From Thermoanaerobacterium sp. CMT5567-10 (GTDB lineage Bacteria > Bacillota > Thermoanaerobacteria > Thermoanaerobacterales > Thermoanaerobacteraceae), in the NCBI RefSeq assembly GCF_030534315.2, contig NZ_CP130558.2:2284501-2348500 (forward strand): a DNA stretch of 64,000 nt, written 5' to 3'. Of this stretch, positions 33,022 through 42,042 are shown in pieces. The first letter of the stretch is position 1. Each line of letters begins with the position of its first letter. A model generated the notes under the pieces. The model ran no database searches, had not been told where the DNA came from, and saw only the letters and a program-made list of their open reading frames with translations. A program made the translations under genes and the position numbers.

Positions 33022-34212
33022 ATGGATAGATTAGCTATAAAAGGTGGCAAACCAGTAAGAAAAACATATCTTCCATATGGAAGGCAATGGATAGATGATG
33101 AGGACATAGAAGAAGTTATAGAAACACTAAAAAGTGATTACATAACGACAGGACCAAAAATCAAAGAATTTGAAGAAAAAGTAGCAGCATATACAGGCAC
33201 CAAATACGCAGTTGCAATATCGAATGGAACTGCGGCATTACATGCGGCATGCTTTGCTGCAGGTGTAAGACCTGGAGATGAAGTTATAACCACACCTATG
33301 ACGTTCGCGGCATCTGCAAATTGTATATTATATTGTGGGGCAAAACCAGTATTTGCAGATATAGATCCACAAACATATAATATTAATCCGGAGGATATAA
33401 AAAGAAAAATAACATCAAAGACAAAAGCTATAATACCAGTTCATTATACAGGGCAGCCAGTGGATATCGATGAGATAAACAAAATTGCTAAACAATATGG
33501 TTTAATTGTTATAGAAGATGGTGCACATGCTTTAGGAGCAGAATATAAAGGGGAAAAAGTTGGTTCGCAATCTGATATGATGACATTAAGCTTTCATCCT
33601 GTAAAACATATAACAACAGGAGAAGGAGGCATGGTATTAACAAACAGCAAAGACTTTTATGAAAAACTAAAGCTTTTTAGAACACATGGAATAACGAGAG
33701 ATGAGAACTTACTAACAAAAAATGAAGGACCATGGTACTACGAACAACAATATTTAGGATATAACTACAGAATGACCGATATACAAGCTGCGCTTGGCAT
33801 AAGTCAAATGAATAAATTGAATAAGTTTCTCGAATTAAGAAGGAAGTATGCACAAATGTATAATGATGCATTTAAAGATATAGAGGAATTGATAATTCCA
33901 TATCAATTACCTTATACAAATTCAAGCTGGCATATATATGTGCTTCAATTAAGATTAGAGAAACTTAAAGTAGGCAGAAGAGAAGTATATGAAGCGCTTT
34001 TAAAAGAAAATATAGGTGTAAATGTACACTATATCCCGGTATATTACCATCCATACTATCAAAGGTTAGGATATAAAAAAGGACTATGCCCTAATGCTGA
34101 GCATTTATACGAAAGAATAATAACATTACCATTATTTCCTAAAATGACCGAAGAAGATATAAACGATGTTATAGAAGCAGTAAAAAAAGTAATAAATTAT
34201 TACAAAAAATAG
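33022..34212 (+). CDS. pseC: UDP-4-amino-4,6-dideoxy-N-acetyl-altrosamine transaminase (PseC-like)
   Basis: A 396-residue PLP-dependent aminotransferase of the DegT/DnrJ/EryC1 family, the second pseudaminic acid step. Family marks are DYITTGPKIKEFE, AVAISNGTAALHAAC, VIEDGAHALGAEY and the PLP-Lys segment SFHPVKHITTGEGG, then GYNYRMTDIQAALG. The start ATG 33022 follows AGAAGAAGG; a TTG six bases earlier is less likely. It sits between two SDR/transferase genes in one operon with short gaps. Confidence 0.9.
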   Translation: MDRLAIKGGKPVRKTYLPYGRQWIDDEDIEEVIETLKSDYITTGPKIKEFEEKVAAYTGTKYAVAISNGTAALHAACFAAGVRPGDEVITTPMTFAASANCILYCGAKPVFADIDPQTYNINPEDIKRKITSKTKAIIPVHYTGQPVDIDEINKIAKQYGLIVIEDGAHALGAEYKGEKVGSQSDMMTLSFHPVKHITTGEGGMVLTNSKDFYEKLKLFRTHGITRDENLLTKNEGPWYYEQQYLGYNYRMTDIQAALGISQMNKLNKFLELRRKYAQMYNDAFKDIEELIIPYQLPYTNSSWHIYVLQLRLEKLKVGRREVYEALLKENIGVNVHYIPVYYHPYYQRLGYKKGLCPNAEHLYERIITLPLFPKMTEEDINDVIEAVKKVINYYKK

Positions 34213-34220
34213 GTGATGAT

Positions 34221-34961
34221 ATGAAAAAAGTAGCAATAATACAAGCGCGTATGGGTTCAACGAGATTACCTGGAAAAGTAATGAAAATAATAATGGATAA
34301 ACCAGTAATAGAACATGTAGTAAACAGAGTAAAAGCTTCAAAAGAAATAGATGACATAATAATAGCGACAACCACTAAAAAAGAAGATGATATTATTGTG
34401 GAGGAAGCTCAAAAATTAAATGTGAAATATTACAGAGGCAGTGAAAATGATGTACTTTCCCGTTATTATTATGCAGCAAAAGAAAACAATGCAGATATAG
34501 TTATTAGAATAACGTCAGATTGTCCTGTTATAGATCCGAAAATTATTGACGATATGATTTATAAATTTATGCAATTATATGAACAAGATAATATAGACTA
34601 TATGAGTAACACAATAAAAAGAACGTACCCGAGAGGTTTAGATGTAGAAATATTTACTTTTGAATCATTGGAAAAAGCATTTATAGAAGCAGATAAATCT
34701 TACCAGAGAGAGCATGTAACACCATATATTTATGAAAATCCAGAAATATTTAAAATAGGGGGATTTAAAAATAATATAGATTATTCAAGTTATAGATGGA
34801 CATTAGATACGATAGAAGACTTTAAAGTCATAGAAAGTATATATCAAGCTTTATATGACAAAGATAGATTGTTTTATTTTACAGATATAATTAGCTTTAT
34901 AAAAGAACATCCGGAAATATCAGAGATAAATAAAAATATTGAACAAAAGAAATTAATTTGA
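34221..34961 (+). CDS. pseF: Cytidylyltransferase/SpsF-like protein (PseF candidate)
   Basis: A 246-residue nucleotidyltransferase-fold protein that begins with the CTP-binding motif IIQARMGSTRLPGKVM. It has IIATTTKKEDD, YYRGSENDVLSRYYYAA and RITSDCPVIDP, the SpsF/PseF pattern. In this operon it is the only candidate to make CMP-pseudaminic acid. The start ATG 34221 follows AGGTGATG, nine bases after pseC. SpsF-type glycosyltransferase naming is the alternative. Confidence 0.8.
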   Translation: MKKVAIIQARMGSTRLPGKVMKIIMDKPVIEHVVNRVKASKEIDDIIIATTTKKEDDIIVEEAQKLNVKYYRGSENDVLSRYYYAAKENNADIVIRITSDCPVIDPKIIDDMIYKFMQLYEQDNIDYMSNTIKRTYPRGLDVEIFTFESLEKAFIEADKSYQREHVTPYIYENPEIFKIGGFKNNIDYSSYRWTLDTIEDFKVIESIYQALYDKDRLFYFTDIISFIKEHPEISEINKNIEQKKLI

Positions 34962-35003
34962 CAAATAAAAAAGCATACTTAATATTTGGAGGATATTTAA
35001 TAC

Positions 35004-35726
35004 ATGGATAAAAAAGTTGCTTTAATAACAGGTGGAGATAAAGGCATAGGTAAGGCGATAGTTGAAAAATTAGTTAAAGAAGGATATTATGTTTGCTTTA
35101 CATTTTTAAGAAATATAGAAGGTGCCAAGATAGTTGAAACAAACAATAAAAATACTCGAGCCTTTCAATGTGATGTAAGAGATTTTTCAAGAGTTAAAGA
35201 AGTATCTGGTATGATATTAGACCAGTTTGGAAAAGTGGATGTTCTAATTAATAATGCAGGAATTGTTAGAGATAAAACTTTTTTGAAAATGGATCGCGAA
35301 ACATGGGATGTTGTAATAGATACTAATTTAAAGTCTATATATAATTTTACTCATGAGCTGTTACCAATAATGATAAATGAAAAGTTTGGAAGAATTATAA
35401 ATATATCTTCTGTCATAGGAATAAAGGGAGGTTTTGGACAAACAAATTATGCGGCATCAAAGGCCGGAATAATAGGTTTTACAAAATCATTAGCATTAGA
35501 AGTTGCTAAAAATGGCATAACTGTGAACGCTATAGCACCTGGATATATTGAGACAGATATGACTAAAGAGATACCAGATAATATAAGACAAGAATTAAAG
35601 AAAAAAATTTCTATTGGAGAATTTGGAAAACCGATTGATATAGCAAATTTAATAGCTTATCTAGTTAGAGAGGAAAGTTATTATATCACTGGAGAAGTTT
35701 TCAATATTAATGGTGGGTATTATTAA
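35004..35726 (+). CDS. Short-chain dehydrogenase (FabG-like)
   Basis: A 240-residue classical SDR. The cofactor loop is ALITGGDKGIGKAIV, then DVLINNAGIVRD, catalytic Ser in NISSVIG, and YAASK. The C-terminal YITGEVFNINGGYY matches FabG/PhbB types. The start ATG 35004 follows TTGGAGGAT. It lies between pseF and pseH. The length and motifs fit a 3-oxoacyl-ACP reductase, but here a sugar or side-chain reductase that modifies the nonulosonic acid is as likely. The substrate is unknown. Confidence 0.82.
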   Translation: MDKKVALITGGDKGIGKAIVEKLVKEGYYVCFTFLRNIEGAKIVETNNKNTRAFQCDVRDFSRVKEVSGMILDQFGKVDVLINNAGIVRDKTFLKMDRETWDVVIDTNLKSIYNFTHELLPIMINEKFGRIINISSVIGIKGGFGQTNYAASKAGIIGFTKSLALEVAKNGITVNAIAPGYIETDMTKEIPDNIRQELKKKISIGEFGKPIDIANLIAYLVREESYYITGEVFNINGGYY

Positions 35727-35746
35727 ATAATAAGAAGGTGAATATA

Positions 35747-36292
35747 ATGGGTTTAGAGTTAAAAAAAATTAATCAAGATGATTTAGAATTGATAATGAAT
35801 TGGAGAATGAAACCTGAAGTAACAAAATATATGTATACAGATCCGATTCTAACAATGGAAACTCAATTGGTGTGGTTTAATCAAATAATTAATGATAATG
35901 ATTCCAAATACTGGATAATAAAATTTGATAATGCAAAAATTGGATTAATTAGTTTGAATAATATTGATTATAAAAATAAGCGATGCTATTGGGCTTATTA
36001 TATTGGAGATACATCTTTTAGAGGTAAAGGTATAGCTACAATATTAGAATGTAATATATATGATTATGTATTTTATATTTTAGAGCTTAATAAGTTATGT
36101 TGTGAAGTATTATCTTTTAATGAAAAAGTAATATCAATACATAAAAAGTTTGGATCAGAAATAGAAGGTGTATTAAAACAACATATTTTTAAGAATGGTA
36201 AATTTTATGATGTGATTACTATGGGTATTACAAAAGATAAATGGAATAATATAAGAAAAAACTATGTTTATGAGAATATTAAAATTGAATAA
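35747..36292 (+). CDS. pseH: Pseudaminic acid N-acetyltransferase (PseH-like)
   Basis: A 181-residue GNAT acetyltransferase, which N-acetylates the 4-amino sugar in the third pseudaminic acid step. The GNAT core is visible as YWAYYIGDTSFRGKGIATIL, with the family start ELKKINQDDLELIMNWR and the end FKNGKFYDVITMGI. The start ATG 35747 follows AAGAAGGTG; an upstream GTG at 35738 overlaps that site. It is in the same operon as pseC, pseF and pseI. Confidence 0.88.
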   Translation: MGLELKKINQDDLELIMNWRMKPEVTKYMYTDPILTMETQLVWFNQIINDNDSKYWIIKFDNAKIGLISLNNIDYKNKRCYWAYYIGDTSFRGKGIATILECNIYDYVFYILELNKLCCEVLSFNEKVISIHKKFGSEIEGVLKQHIFKNGKFYDVITMGITKDKWNNIRKNYVYENIKIE

Positions 36293-36346
36293 GTTTAAGT
36301 TTAATAATTATTTTGTTTAGAAAAATTATGATAAGAGAGGGAGGTT

Positions 36347-37405
36347 ATTAATATAAAACCAGATTTTGAAATAAAAAATAAAAAAGTAGGTTGCATAGAT
36401 CCAGTATTCATAATTGCAGAATTATCTGCTAATCATAACCAAAACTTTGATAATGCAGTAAAACTTATCAAAGAAGCAAAAAAAGCTGGTGCAGATGCTG
36501 TAAAACTGCAAACATATACGCCAGACACCATTACAATAAATTGTAATAATGAGTTTTTTCAAATAAAGCAAGGAACCATCTGGGACGGGAGAATACTTTA
36601 CGATCTTTATAAAGAAGCATATACTCCTTGGGAATGGCAGCCTAAACTCAAAGAAATTGCAGAAAATGAAGGCTTAATATGTTTTTCATCACCTTTTGAT
36701 AAAACAGCAGTAGATTTTTTGGAAAAAATGAACGTACCTGCATATAAAATTGCATCTTTTGAAATTACTGATATACCGCTTATAGAATACATAGCTTCAA
36801 AAGGTAAACCAGTAATAATCTCTACAGGAATTGCTACACTTGGGGATATAGAAGAAGCTATTAATGCATGTATAAGAATGAATAATAAGCAGATAGCATT
36901 ATTAAAATGTACAAGCGAATATCCCTCACCTTTAAATGAAGTAAATTTAAAGACAATTCCTAATATGATTGAAACCTTTAAAACAATTGTTGGTTTATCA
37001 GACCATACATTAGGTATTTCTGTGCCAGTAGCTGCAGTTGCACTTGGAGCAAAAATTATAGAAAAACATTTTACACTAAGTAGATCTATGGGAGGACCAG
37101 ATGCCGCGTTTTCACTTGAGCCAGAAGAATTTAGTCAAATGGTTAGGTCAGTAAGAGAAGTAGAGAAAGCATTAGGGGACGTTTCATATGAATTATCTGA
37201 TAAATCTATGAAGAGTAGAGAATTCTCAAGATCTTTATTTGTAGTTAAGGATGTTAAAGAAGGAGAGATATTCACAGAAGAAAATGTGCGCTCAATAAGG
37301 CCAGGTTTCGGATTACACCCTAAATATTACAAATATATATTGGGTAAAAAAGCAGCAAAAGATATAGATAAAGGAACACCTTTAAATTGGGATTTAATTG
37401 ATTAG
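36347..37405 (+). CDS. pseI: Pseudaminic acid synthase, probable ATT start
   Basis: A NeuB-family synthase of about 352 residues that condenses the 6-deoxy sugar with phosphoenolpyruvate. The reading frame is intact from 36347 and has the whole N-terminal barrel (FIIAELSANHNQNFDNAV, KLQTYTPDTI), ICFSSPFDKTAVDFL, ISTGIATLGDIEEA, LKCTSEYPSP, GLSDHTLG, EKHFTLSRSMGGPDAAFS, and a C-terminal SAF domain (SRSLFVVKDVKEGEIF). There is no ATG, GTG or TTG in frame before 36719, deep inside the conserved barrel. GAGGGAGG at 36337-36344 is followed by ATT 36347 and ATA 36353. ATT, where homologs read Met-Asn-Ile-Lys, is the likely start. Confidence 0.85.
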   Translation: MNIKPDFEIKNKKVGCIDPVFIIAELSANHNQNFDNAVKLIKEAKKAGADAVKLQTYTPDTITINCNNEFFQIKQGTIWDGRILYDLYKEAYTPWEWQPKLKEIAENEGLICFSSPFDKTAVDFLEKMNVPAYKIASFEITDIPLIEYIASKGKPVIISTGIATLGDIEEAINACIRMNNKQIALLKCTSEYPSPLNEVNLKTIPNMIETFKTIVGLSDHTLGISVPVAAVALGAKIIEKHFTLSRSMGGPDAAFSLEPEEFSQMVRSVREVEKALGDVSYELSDKSMKSREFSRSLFVVKDVKEGEIFTEENVRSIRPGFGLHPKYYKYILGKKAAKDIDKGTPLNWDLID

Positions 37406-37416
37406 GATGATGGAAT

Positions 37417-38445
37417 ATGTTAAAAGTTGCAATTAGAGCTGATGGTGGATCAAAAATAGGTATGGGACATATAACCAGATGTCTGGCTTTAGCAGAGGAG
37501 CTTAAAGATGAAAATTGTGATATCACTTTTATTACTAAAAATATTGAAGCAGTAACTAAGAAGCTTATAGAAGAAAAATTTAAATTTATTGCTTTGTCTG
37601 ATTTGCAAACAGAAGAAATTATTTATATGAAAGAAAAAATAAAGGGATTTGATATTTTAATAACAGATTCTTATGATATTGATTTTAAATATCTTGATGA
37701 AATCAAAAAAAGAGGTATATTTTTAGTAACCGTAGATGATCTAAACTTATTAGAAAGTTATCCATCTGACATTGTAATTAATGGGAATATATATGCAGAA
37801 GATCTAAATTATACATCTACATATGGACAAACAAAATTTTTATTAGGTACTAAATATACATTATTGAGAAAAGAGTTTAGAAATATACCTCCAAAAGAAA
37901 TTAAAGATACCTTAGAAAATATTTTAATAACTATGGGTGGAAGTGACCATAACGGATTCACATTAAAAATTTTGGAGATTATTAAAGAAAGAAGAGATCT
38001 TAAGATAGATGTAGTGATAGGACCGTCTTTTGAAGATAAATTGGTTAATGAAATTAACGAACTTGTTAAAATGAATGGTAACATATCAATGTATTACAAT
38101 GTTAATGCGGAGATCATGAAAGAATTAATGATAAAAGCTGATATCGCAATTTCAGCCGGTGGAAGTACGTTATATGAATTAGCTGCAGCGGGTGTTCCTA
38201 CAATTGTTATAATAGCTGCTGATAATCAAATTAAAAATGTAGAATACATGACAAAAGTAGAATGTATACTTAATTTAGGATTTGAAGTAAATAAAGATAT
38301 ATTATTAGAAAACTTTAATAAATTATCATATGATAACATGAAAAGAAGAGAGATAAGTTCAAAGTGCCAAAAATTAGTAAACGGGAATGGGGCAAAAATT
38401 TGTGCAAATAAAATAATACATGAAAAAAGTATATTAGTAGGTTAA
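37417..38445 (+). CDS. pseG: UDP-2,4-diacetamido-2,4,6-trideoxy-altropyranose hydrolase (PseG)
   Basis: A 342-residue GT-B fold hydrolase that removes UDP before the PseI step. Its N-terminus is diagnostic (IRADGGSKIGMGHITRCLALA). The C-terminal domain carries ADIAISAGGSTLYELAAAGVP, then IVIIAADNQIKN. The start ATG 37417 follows TAGGATGATGG. It closes the pseudaminic acid block, 12 bases after pseI. No acetyltransferase fusion is present. Confidence 0.92.
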   Translation: MLKVAIRADGGSKIGMGHITRCLALAEELKDENCDITFITKNIEAVTKKLIEEKFKFIALSDLQTEEIIYMKEKIKGFDILITDSYDIDFKYLDEIKKRGIFLVTVDDLNLLESYPSDIVINGNIYAEDLNYTSTYGQTKFLLGTKYTLLRKEFRNIPPKEIKDTLENILITMGGSDHNGFTLKILEIIKERRDLKIDVVIGPSFEDKLVNEINELVKMNGNISMYYNVNAEIMKELMIKADIAISAGGSTLYELAAAGVPTIVIIAADNQIKNVEYMTKVECILNLGFEVNKDILLENFNKLSYDNMKRREISSKCQKLVNGNGAKICANKIIHEKSILVG

Positions 38446-38507
38446 TATAAAAAAATTTGATATTTCCATTTTGATAAAACCAAAAATAACATATGGAGGT
38501 GTTCTAT

Positions 38508-39794
38508 ATTATACCCGGAACAAAGTTAGAGATGCTTGATGCTGAATACTGGATAAAGAAAATAGCCGATGCTGATAGCCTTATAATGACACAGGATGAT
38601 ATTGTGAAGTTCAACAAGAGAATTGTAGAAAAATGTGATAGCGTTTATGATTTAAAAAGCTATAGGGATAGTTTTACTTACGATGAATTGTTGTCTTTGA
38701 TAAGGGCATATAAGTTGCCAGAAAAAGAGATGTATTTAAGAAATGGTGAAATAGTAAAAAGAGATTTTTATCATCATATAACTGACAATTTAAATATCAC
38801 TGAAATAAAAGAAGTCAATCCAGTACAGTACGGCATTACCATAAGAAAGACATCTCTTAGAAGCTTTCCTACGGAAATAGCGGTATACAGCAGAAAAGGC
38901 GATATCGAATTTGACAGGTTTCAAGAGACATCGTGTCATGCGATAGAGCCTGTTATCGTACTTTATGAAAGTAAAGATAAAAAGTGGTATTTTGTACAGA
39001 TGTACAACTACAGAGGTTGGGTGAAAGCTACTGATATAGCAATTGCAAAAGATAAAGAGGAAGTATTTGATTATCTTGATACAGATGACTTCATAGTTGT
39101 TACAGGAAATCATGTTATGACACAGTCAAATCCATATGATGACGATGTATCTGAAATTCAGTTTGACATGGGTACGAGAATACCACTGGAAACGGATATG
39201 CCTGATAGTGTAGCAAATCAATCTACTTATGGCAATTATGTGATAAAGCTGCCGTCAAGGGATGATAAAGGCAATCTAGTCTTTAAAGACGGGCTAATAT
39301 CGATAAAAGAAGATGTGAGGCGAGGTTACATTCCATATACAAGGGCGAATGTTTTAAATCAGGCCTTTAAGCTAATAGGAGATAGATATGGATGGGGAGA
39401 CAGCTTCAATGGTAGGGACTGTTCTAGTTTTATCATGTATGTATACAAGACATTTGGATTAAAGCTTCCAAGAAATGCTGATGAGCAGGAAAAATGTCTA
39501 GGAATAGTCCATAAATTTTCTGATGGATTATCATTAGATGGGAGAATAAAGGTTTTTGATAAGATTAAGCCCGGTGCTGCTATTTATATGCCCGGTCATG
39601 CTATGATGTACGTGGGAATGGATGGTGGAGTGCCGTACATCATACACGACTTTACTGGATATGGTGAAAAAAATGGAGATGAATATGACTTCATACCAGT
39701 TAATGAAGTCATGGTTACATCATCACTTCTACCTACATCAAGTGGCATAGCATTTATAGAGAGATTTTCTTCTGCCATTCAGTTTGAGATGTAG
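38508..39794 (+). CDS. NlpC/P60 peptidase with SH3-type domains, probable ATT start
   Basis: A wall peptidase of the C40 family, about 428 residues. An N-terminal region (MLDAEYWIKKIADADSLIM) and SH3-like domains (about 100-230: ITIRKTSLRSFPTEIAV, YFVQMYNYRGWVKATDIAI) precede the catalytic domain, with Cys in NGRDCSSFIMYVY, His in YMPGHAMMYVG and a third-residue region around IHDFTGYG. No signal peptide is visible. The open frame begins at ATG 38493, but GGAGGTG (38495-38501) lies inside that start and points instead to ATT 38508 (next ATA 38511). The start is uncertain. Confidence 0.75.
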   Translation: MIPGTKLEMLDAEYWIKKIADADSLIMTQDDIVKFNKRIVEKCDSVYDLKSYRDSFTYDELLSLIRAYKLPEKEMYLRNGEIVKRDFYHHITDNLNITEIKEVNPVQYGITIRKTSLRSFPTEIAVYSRKGDIEFDRFQETSCHAIEPVIVLYESKDKKWYFVQMYNYRGWVKATDIAIAKDKEEVFDYLDTDDFIVVTGNHVMTQSNPYDDDVSEIQFDMGTRIPLETDMPDSVANQSTYGNYVIKLPSRDDKGNLVFKDGLISIKEDVRRGYIPYTRANVLNQAFKLIGDRYGWGDSFNGRDCSSFIMYVYKTFGLKLPRNADEQEKCLGIVHKFSDGLSLDGRIKVFDKIKPGAAIYMPGHAMMYVGMDGGVPYIIHDFTGYGEKNGDEYDFIPVNEVMVTSSLLPTSSGIAFIERFSSAIQFEM

Positions 39795-40529
39795 TTATTG
39801 CTTTTCAATCAGTATGTCCCAGTATTTCTTTGGCATGTGCTGTCTTTGAAGCCTTAGGTTTTTCCTTTCTTCTATAGAGATATTTTTATGGTAGATTTTC
39901 CAGAGATTTTCAAAATCTTCCTCCTCTTTTGTAATCAATGTGTTTTCAGGAGATATGTCAGTTATTATCCAAGATTTTTTGTCATAAACTGCTGATAAAT
40001 TTCTTTTCACATCATGTATCACAAAATATTGGTCTTGAAATCTTTCAGCAAAGTGAGGCACAATGAGAGGCAGCACATTGTAATCAGGGTGTATTTTAGC
40101 ATAAAATAATCCATTTTTTATCTCTTTAAATCTTATTAATTCTATCATTTTATAGGCTTCATGATTAATTCTTTGACTTAATTTAATCACATCGTTCACT
40201 ATGTCATTTTGAAGAAAATAATTAATTTTTCGTCCTATCTTAAATCCCAATCTTACATATTTATATATCAACATGTATGATGATTCTAGTTCAGACAGAT
40301 AAACGTAGTAAATATTTTTGAGAGCTTCTTTTGATATTTTGTTTTTGATTGCATTTTGCACTTTATTAGATTTATTTATATCAGTTGAAATGTATATGTC
40401 ATCTCCGAGAAAATTTTTTTGATAACTGTTTTCTGATAAAATATCATTTGGCACTTGATGATTATAATATGACACATATATGACTGTCATAAGCCCGTCA
40501 AATGTCCCATCAAAAATGTAGTTTACCAT
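39795..40529 (-). CDS. DUF4130-type DNA metabolism protein (TIGR03915 group)
   Basis: A 244-residue protein found paired with the following radical SAM gene in many bacteria. The start VNYIFDGTFDGLMTVIYVSY, the middle RINHEAYKMIELIRFKEIKNG with LFYAKIHPDYNVLPLIVPHFAERF, and the end ENLWKIYHKNISI are typical. It is thought to act in DNA repair or modification, but the reaction is not known. The start ATG 40529 follows TAGGAG. It lies 21 bases downstream of the radical SAM gene in one minus-strand operon; its stop abuts the NlpC/P60 gene. Confidence 0.85.
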   Translation of the reverse strand: MVNYIFDGTFDGLMTVIYVSYYNHQVPNDILSENSYQKNFLGDDIYISTDINKSNKVQNAIKNKISKEALKNIYYVYLSELESSYMLIYKYVRLGFKIGRKINYFLQNDIVNDVIKLSQRINHEAYKMIELIRFKEIKNGLFYAKIHPDYNVLPLIVPHFAERFQDQYFVIHDVKRNLSAVYDKKSWIITDISPENTLITKEEEDFENLWKIYHKNISIEERKNLRLQRQHMPKKYWDILIEKQ

Positions 40530-40550
40530 TATACATACTCCTATCTAAAA

Positions 40551-41825
40551 TCATACGATTATAGGTAGATTATTTTCTGTTTTGTAAAATGAGTCAAAGA
40601 TGCTGAGCTGGCCTTCTAAGACATTGCTTTTTGGCAAAAGTTTATTTTTTATTTTGTTAGTTTCTATTTCACATCCACCATAGTATTTTCCGTTGCAAGT
40701 TATAAAATACTTTGCCCTTTTTAATACGACTCCCAGCTTTTTAAGAGAGTCATAGCTTAAAGAAGATGCTTTTCTTGCTGAGATTATCCGCTTGGCTGTT
40801 CTGACGCCGATACCTGGGACTCTAAGAAGCGTATTGTAGTCTGCAGTGTTTACTTCTACAGGAAAAAGGCTTAAATTTTTAAGTGCCCAATCGACTTTGG
40901 GATCGAGTGATATATTGAAATTTGGATTTTTTTCATTTAATAATTCGTCTGCGGTAAAGTTGTAGTACCTCAAAAGCCAATCTGCTTGGTATAAGCGGTG
41001 CTCTCTTAAAAGAGGCGGCGATGTCACTCCAGAAATATTGTTGCCATTAGAAACAGGTATGTAGGCAGAATAATATACTCTTTTAAGGCTGTAAAGCTTG
41101 TATAGATTTTCTGATAATTTCAGTATAGTTCTATCGCTTTCAGGTGTTGCACCTATTATAAGCTGTGTTGTCTGTCCTGCAGGTACGAACTTATCTGAGT
41201 AGCGCATTAATTTTTTTGAATCACTTTTTTCCAGCAGCTGATTGTGTATGAAGCTCATGGGCTTTATTATTGATTCTTTTGTTTTCTGAGGTGCCAATAG
41301 CTTTAGAGATTTTTCGGATGGAAGCTCGATATTCACGCTCATGCGGTCGGCATAAAGCCCTGCTAATCTTATCAGATTTATATCTGCCCCAGGTATGGCT
41401 TTTAAATGTATGTAACCATTAAAATTATAATCTTCTCTAAGTTTTTTGACTGTCTTAATCAGAAGCTCCATTGTATAGTCCGGGCTTTTGTAAACTGCTG
41501 AGCTTAAAAATAATCCTTCTATGTAGTTTCTGCGGTAAAAATTTATCGTAAGGTCAGCAAGCTCATCAGGTGTGAATAATGCCCTTTCTATGTCATTTGA
41601 GCATCTATTGACACAATATGAGCAGTTGTATATGCATATATTTGTAAATAATATTTTAAGAAGTGATATGCACCTTCCATCATCAGACCAACTATGGCAT
41701 ATTCCGTAAAACGATGCATTCCCGATACCGCCATTTTTATTTTCTCTATTGCTTCCGCTGGATGAACAAGAGACATCGTATTTTGCAGCATCAGCTAATA
41801 TCCTTATCTTATCATAAAGCTCCAT
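40551..41825 (-). CDS. Radical SAM DNA modification/repair protein with helix-hairpin-helix (TIGR03916 group)
   Basis: A 424-residue radical SAM enzyme. The iron-sulfur cluster motif CX3CX2C is in FTNICIYNCSYCVNRC. A helix-hairpin-helix DNA-binding motif lies at about 345-365 (LLRVPGIGVRTAKRIISARK). It resembles the spore photoproduct lyase superfamily in architecture, and a repair role is inferred. The start ATG 41825 follows AGAGGTG on the minus strand; an upstream ATG 18 bases earlier overlaps that site. It is cotranscribed with the DUF4130 gene. Both are absent from standard flagellar operons and interrupt this one. Confidence 0.85.
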   Translation of the reverse strand: MELYDKIRILADAAKYDVSCSSSGSNRENKNGGIGNASFYGICHSWSDDGRCISLLKILFTNICIYNCSYCVNRCSNDIERALFTPDELADLTINFYRRNYIEGLFLSSAVYKSPDYTMELLIKTVKKLREDYNFNGYIHLKAIPGADINLIRLAGLYADRMSVNIELPSEKSLKLLAPQKTKESIIKPMSFIHNQLLEKSDSKKLMRYSDKFVPAGQTTQLIIGATPESDRTILKLSENLYKLYSLKRVYYSAYIPVSNGNNISGVTSPPLLREHRLYQADWLLRYYNFTADELLNEKNPNFNISLDPKVDWALKNLSLFPVEVNTADYNTLLRVPGIGVRTAKRIISARKASSLSYDSLKKLGVVLKRAKYFITCNGKYYGGCEIETNKIKNKLLPKSNVLEGQLSIFDSFYKTENNLPIIV

Positions 41826-41971
41826 ATTTCGCACCTCTGACATAAATTTATATAAATATTATAACACAAACATACGTTCAGTAAAATAACAATTTTTGCA
41901 TAAAGTAAGCATTGATTAATTTCTTGGAAATAGTATACTTGAAATAAGCATCAAAAAATATGATAAAGATT

Positions 41972-41998
41972 TAATAAATATTGTTTTAAAGCCGATAT
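41972..41998 (+). promoter_or_regulatory. Sigma-28 promoter of the Spo0E-like gene
   Basis: TAAT (41972-41975), 15-base spacer, GCCGATAT (41991-41998). The -10 box is perfect; the -35 box has one mismatch. Confidence 0.75.
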
Positions 41999-42042
41999 AT
42001 AGATTTGGGATAAATGTTAAAGTAGCTTATATGGAGGGGAAA

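Noticed and set aside
36719-37405. pseI as a truncated gene starting at TTG 36719
   Set aside because: The conserved N-terminal barrel is encoded without stop codons from 36347, with a ribosome site in front, so the gene is whole and only the start codon is unusual.
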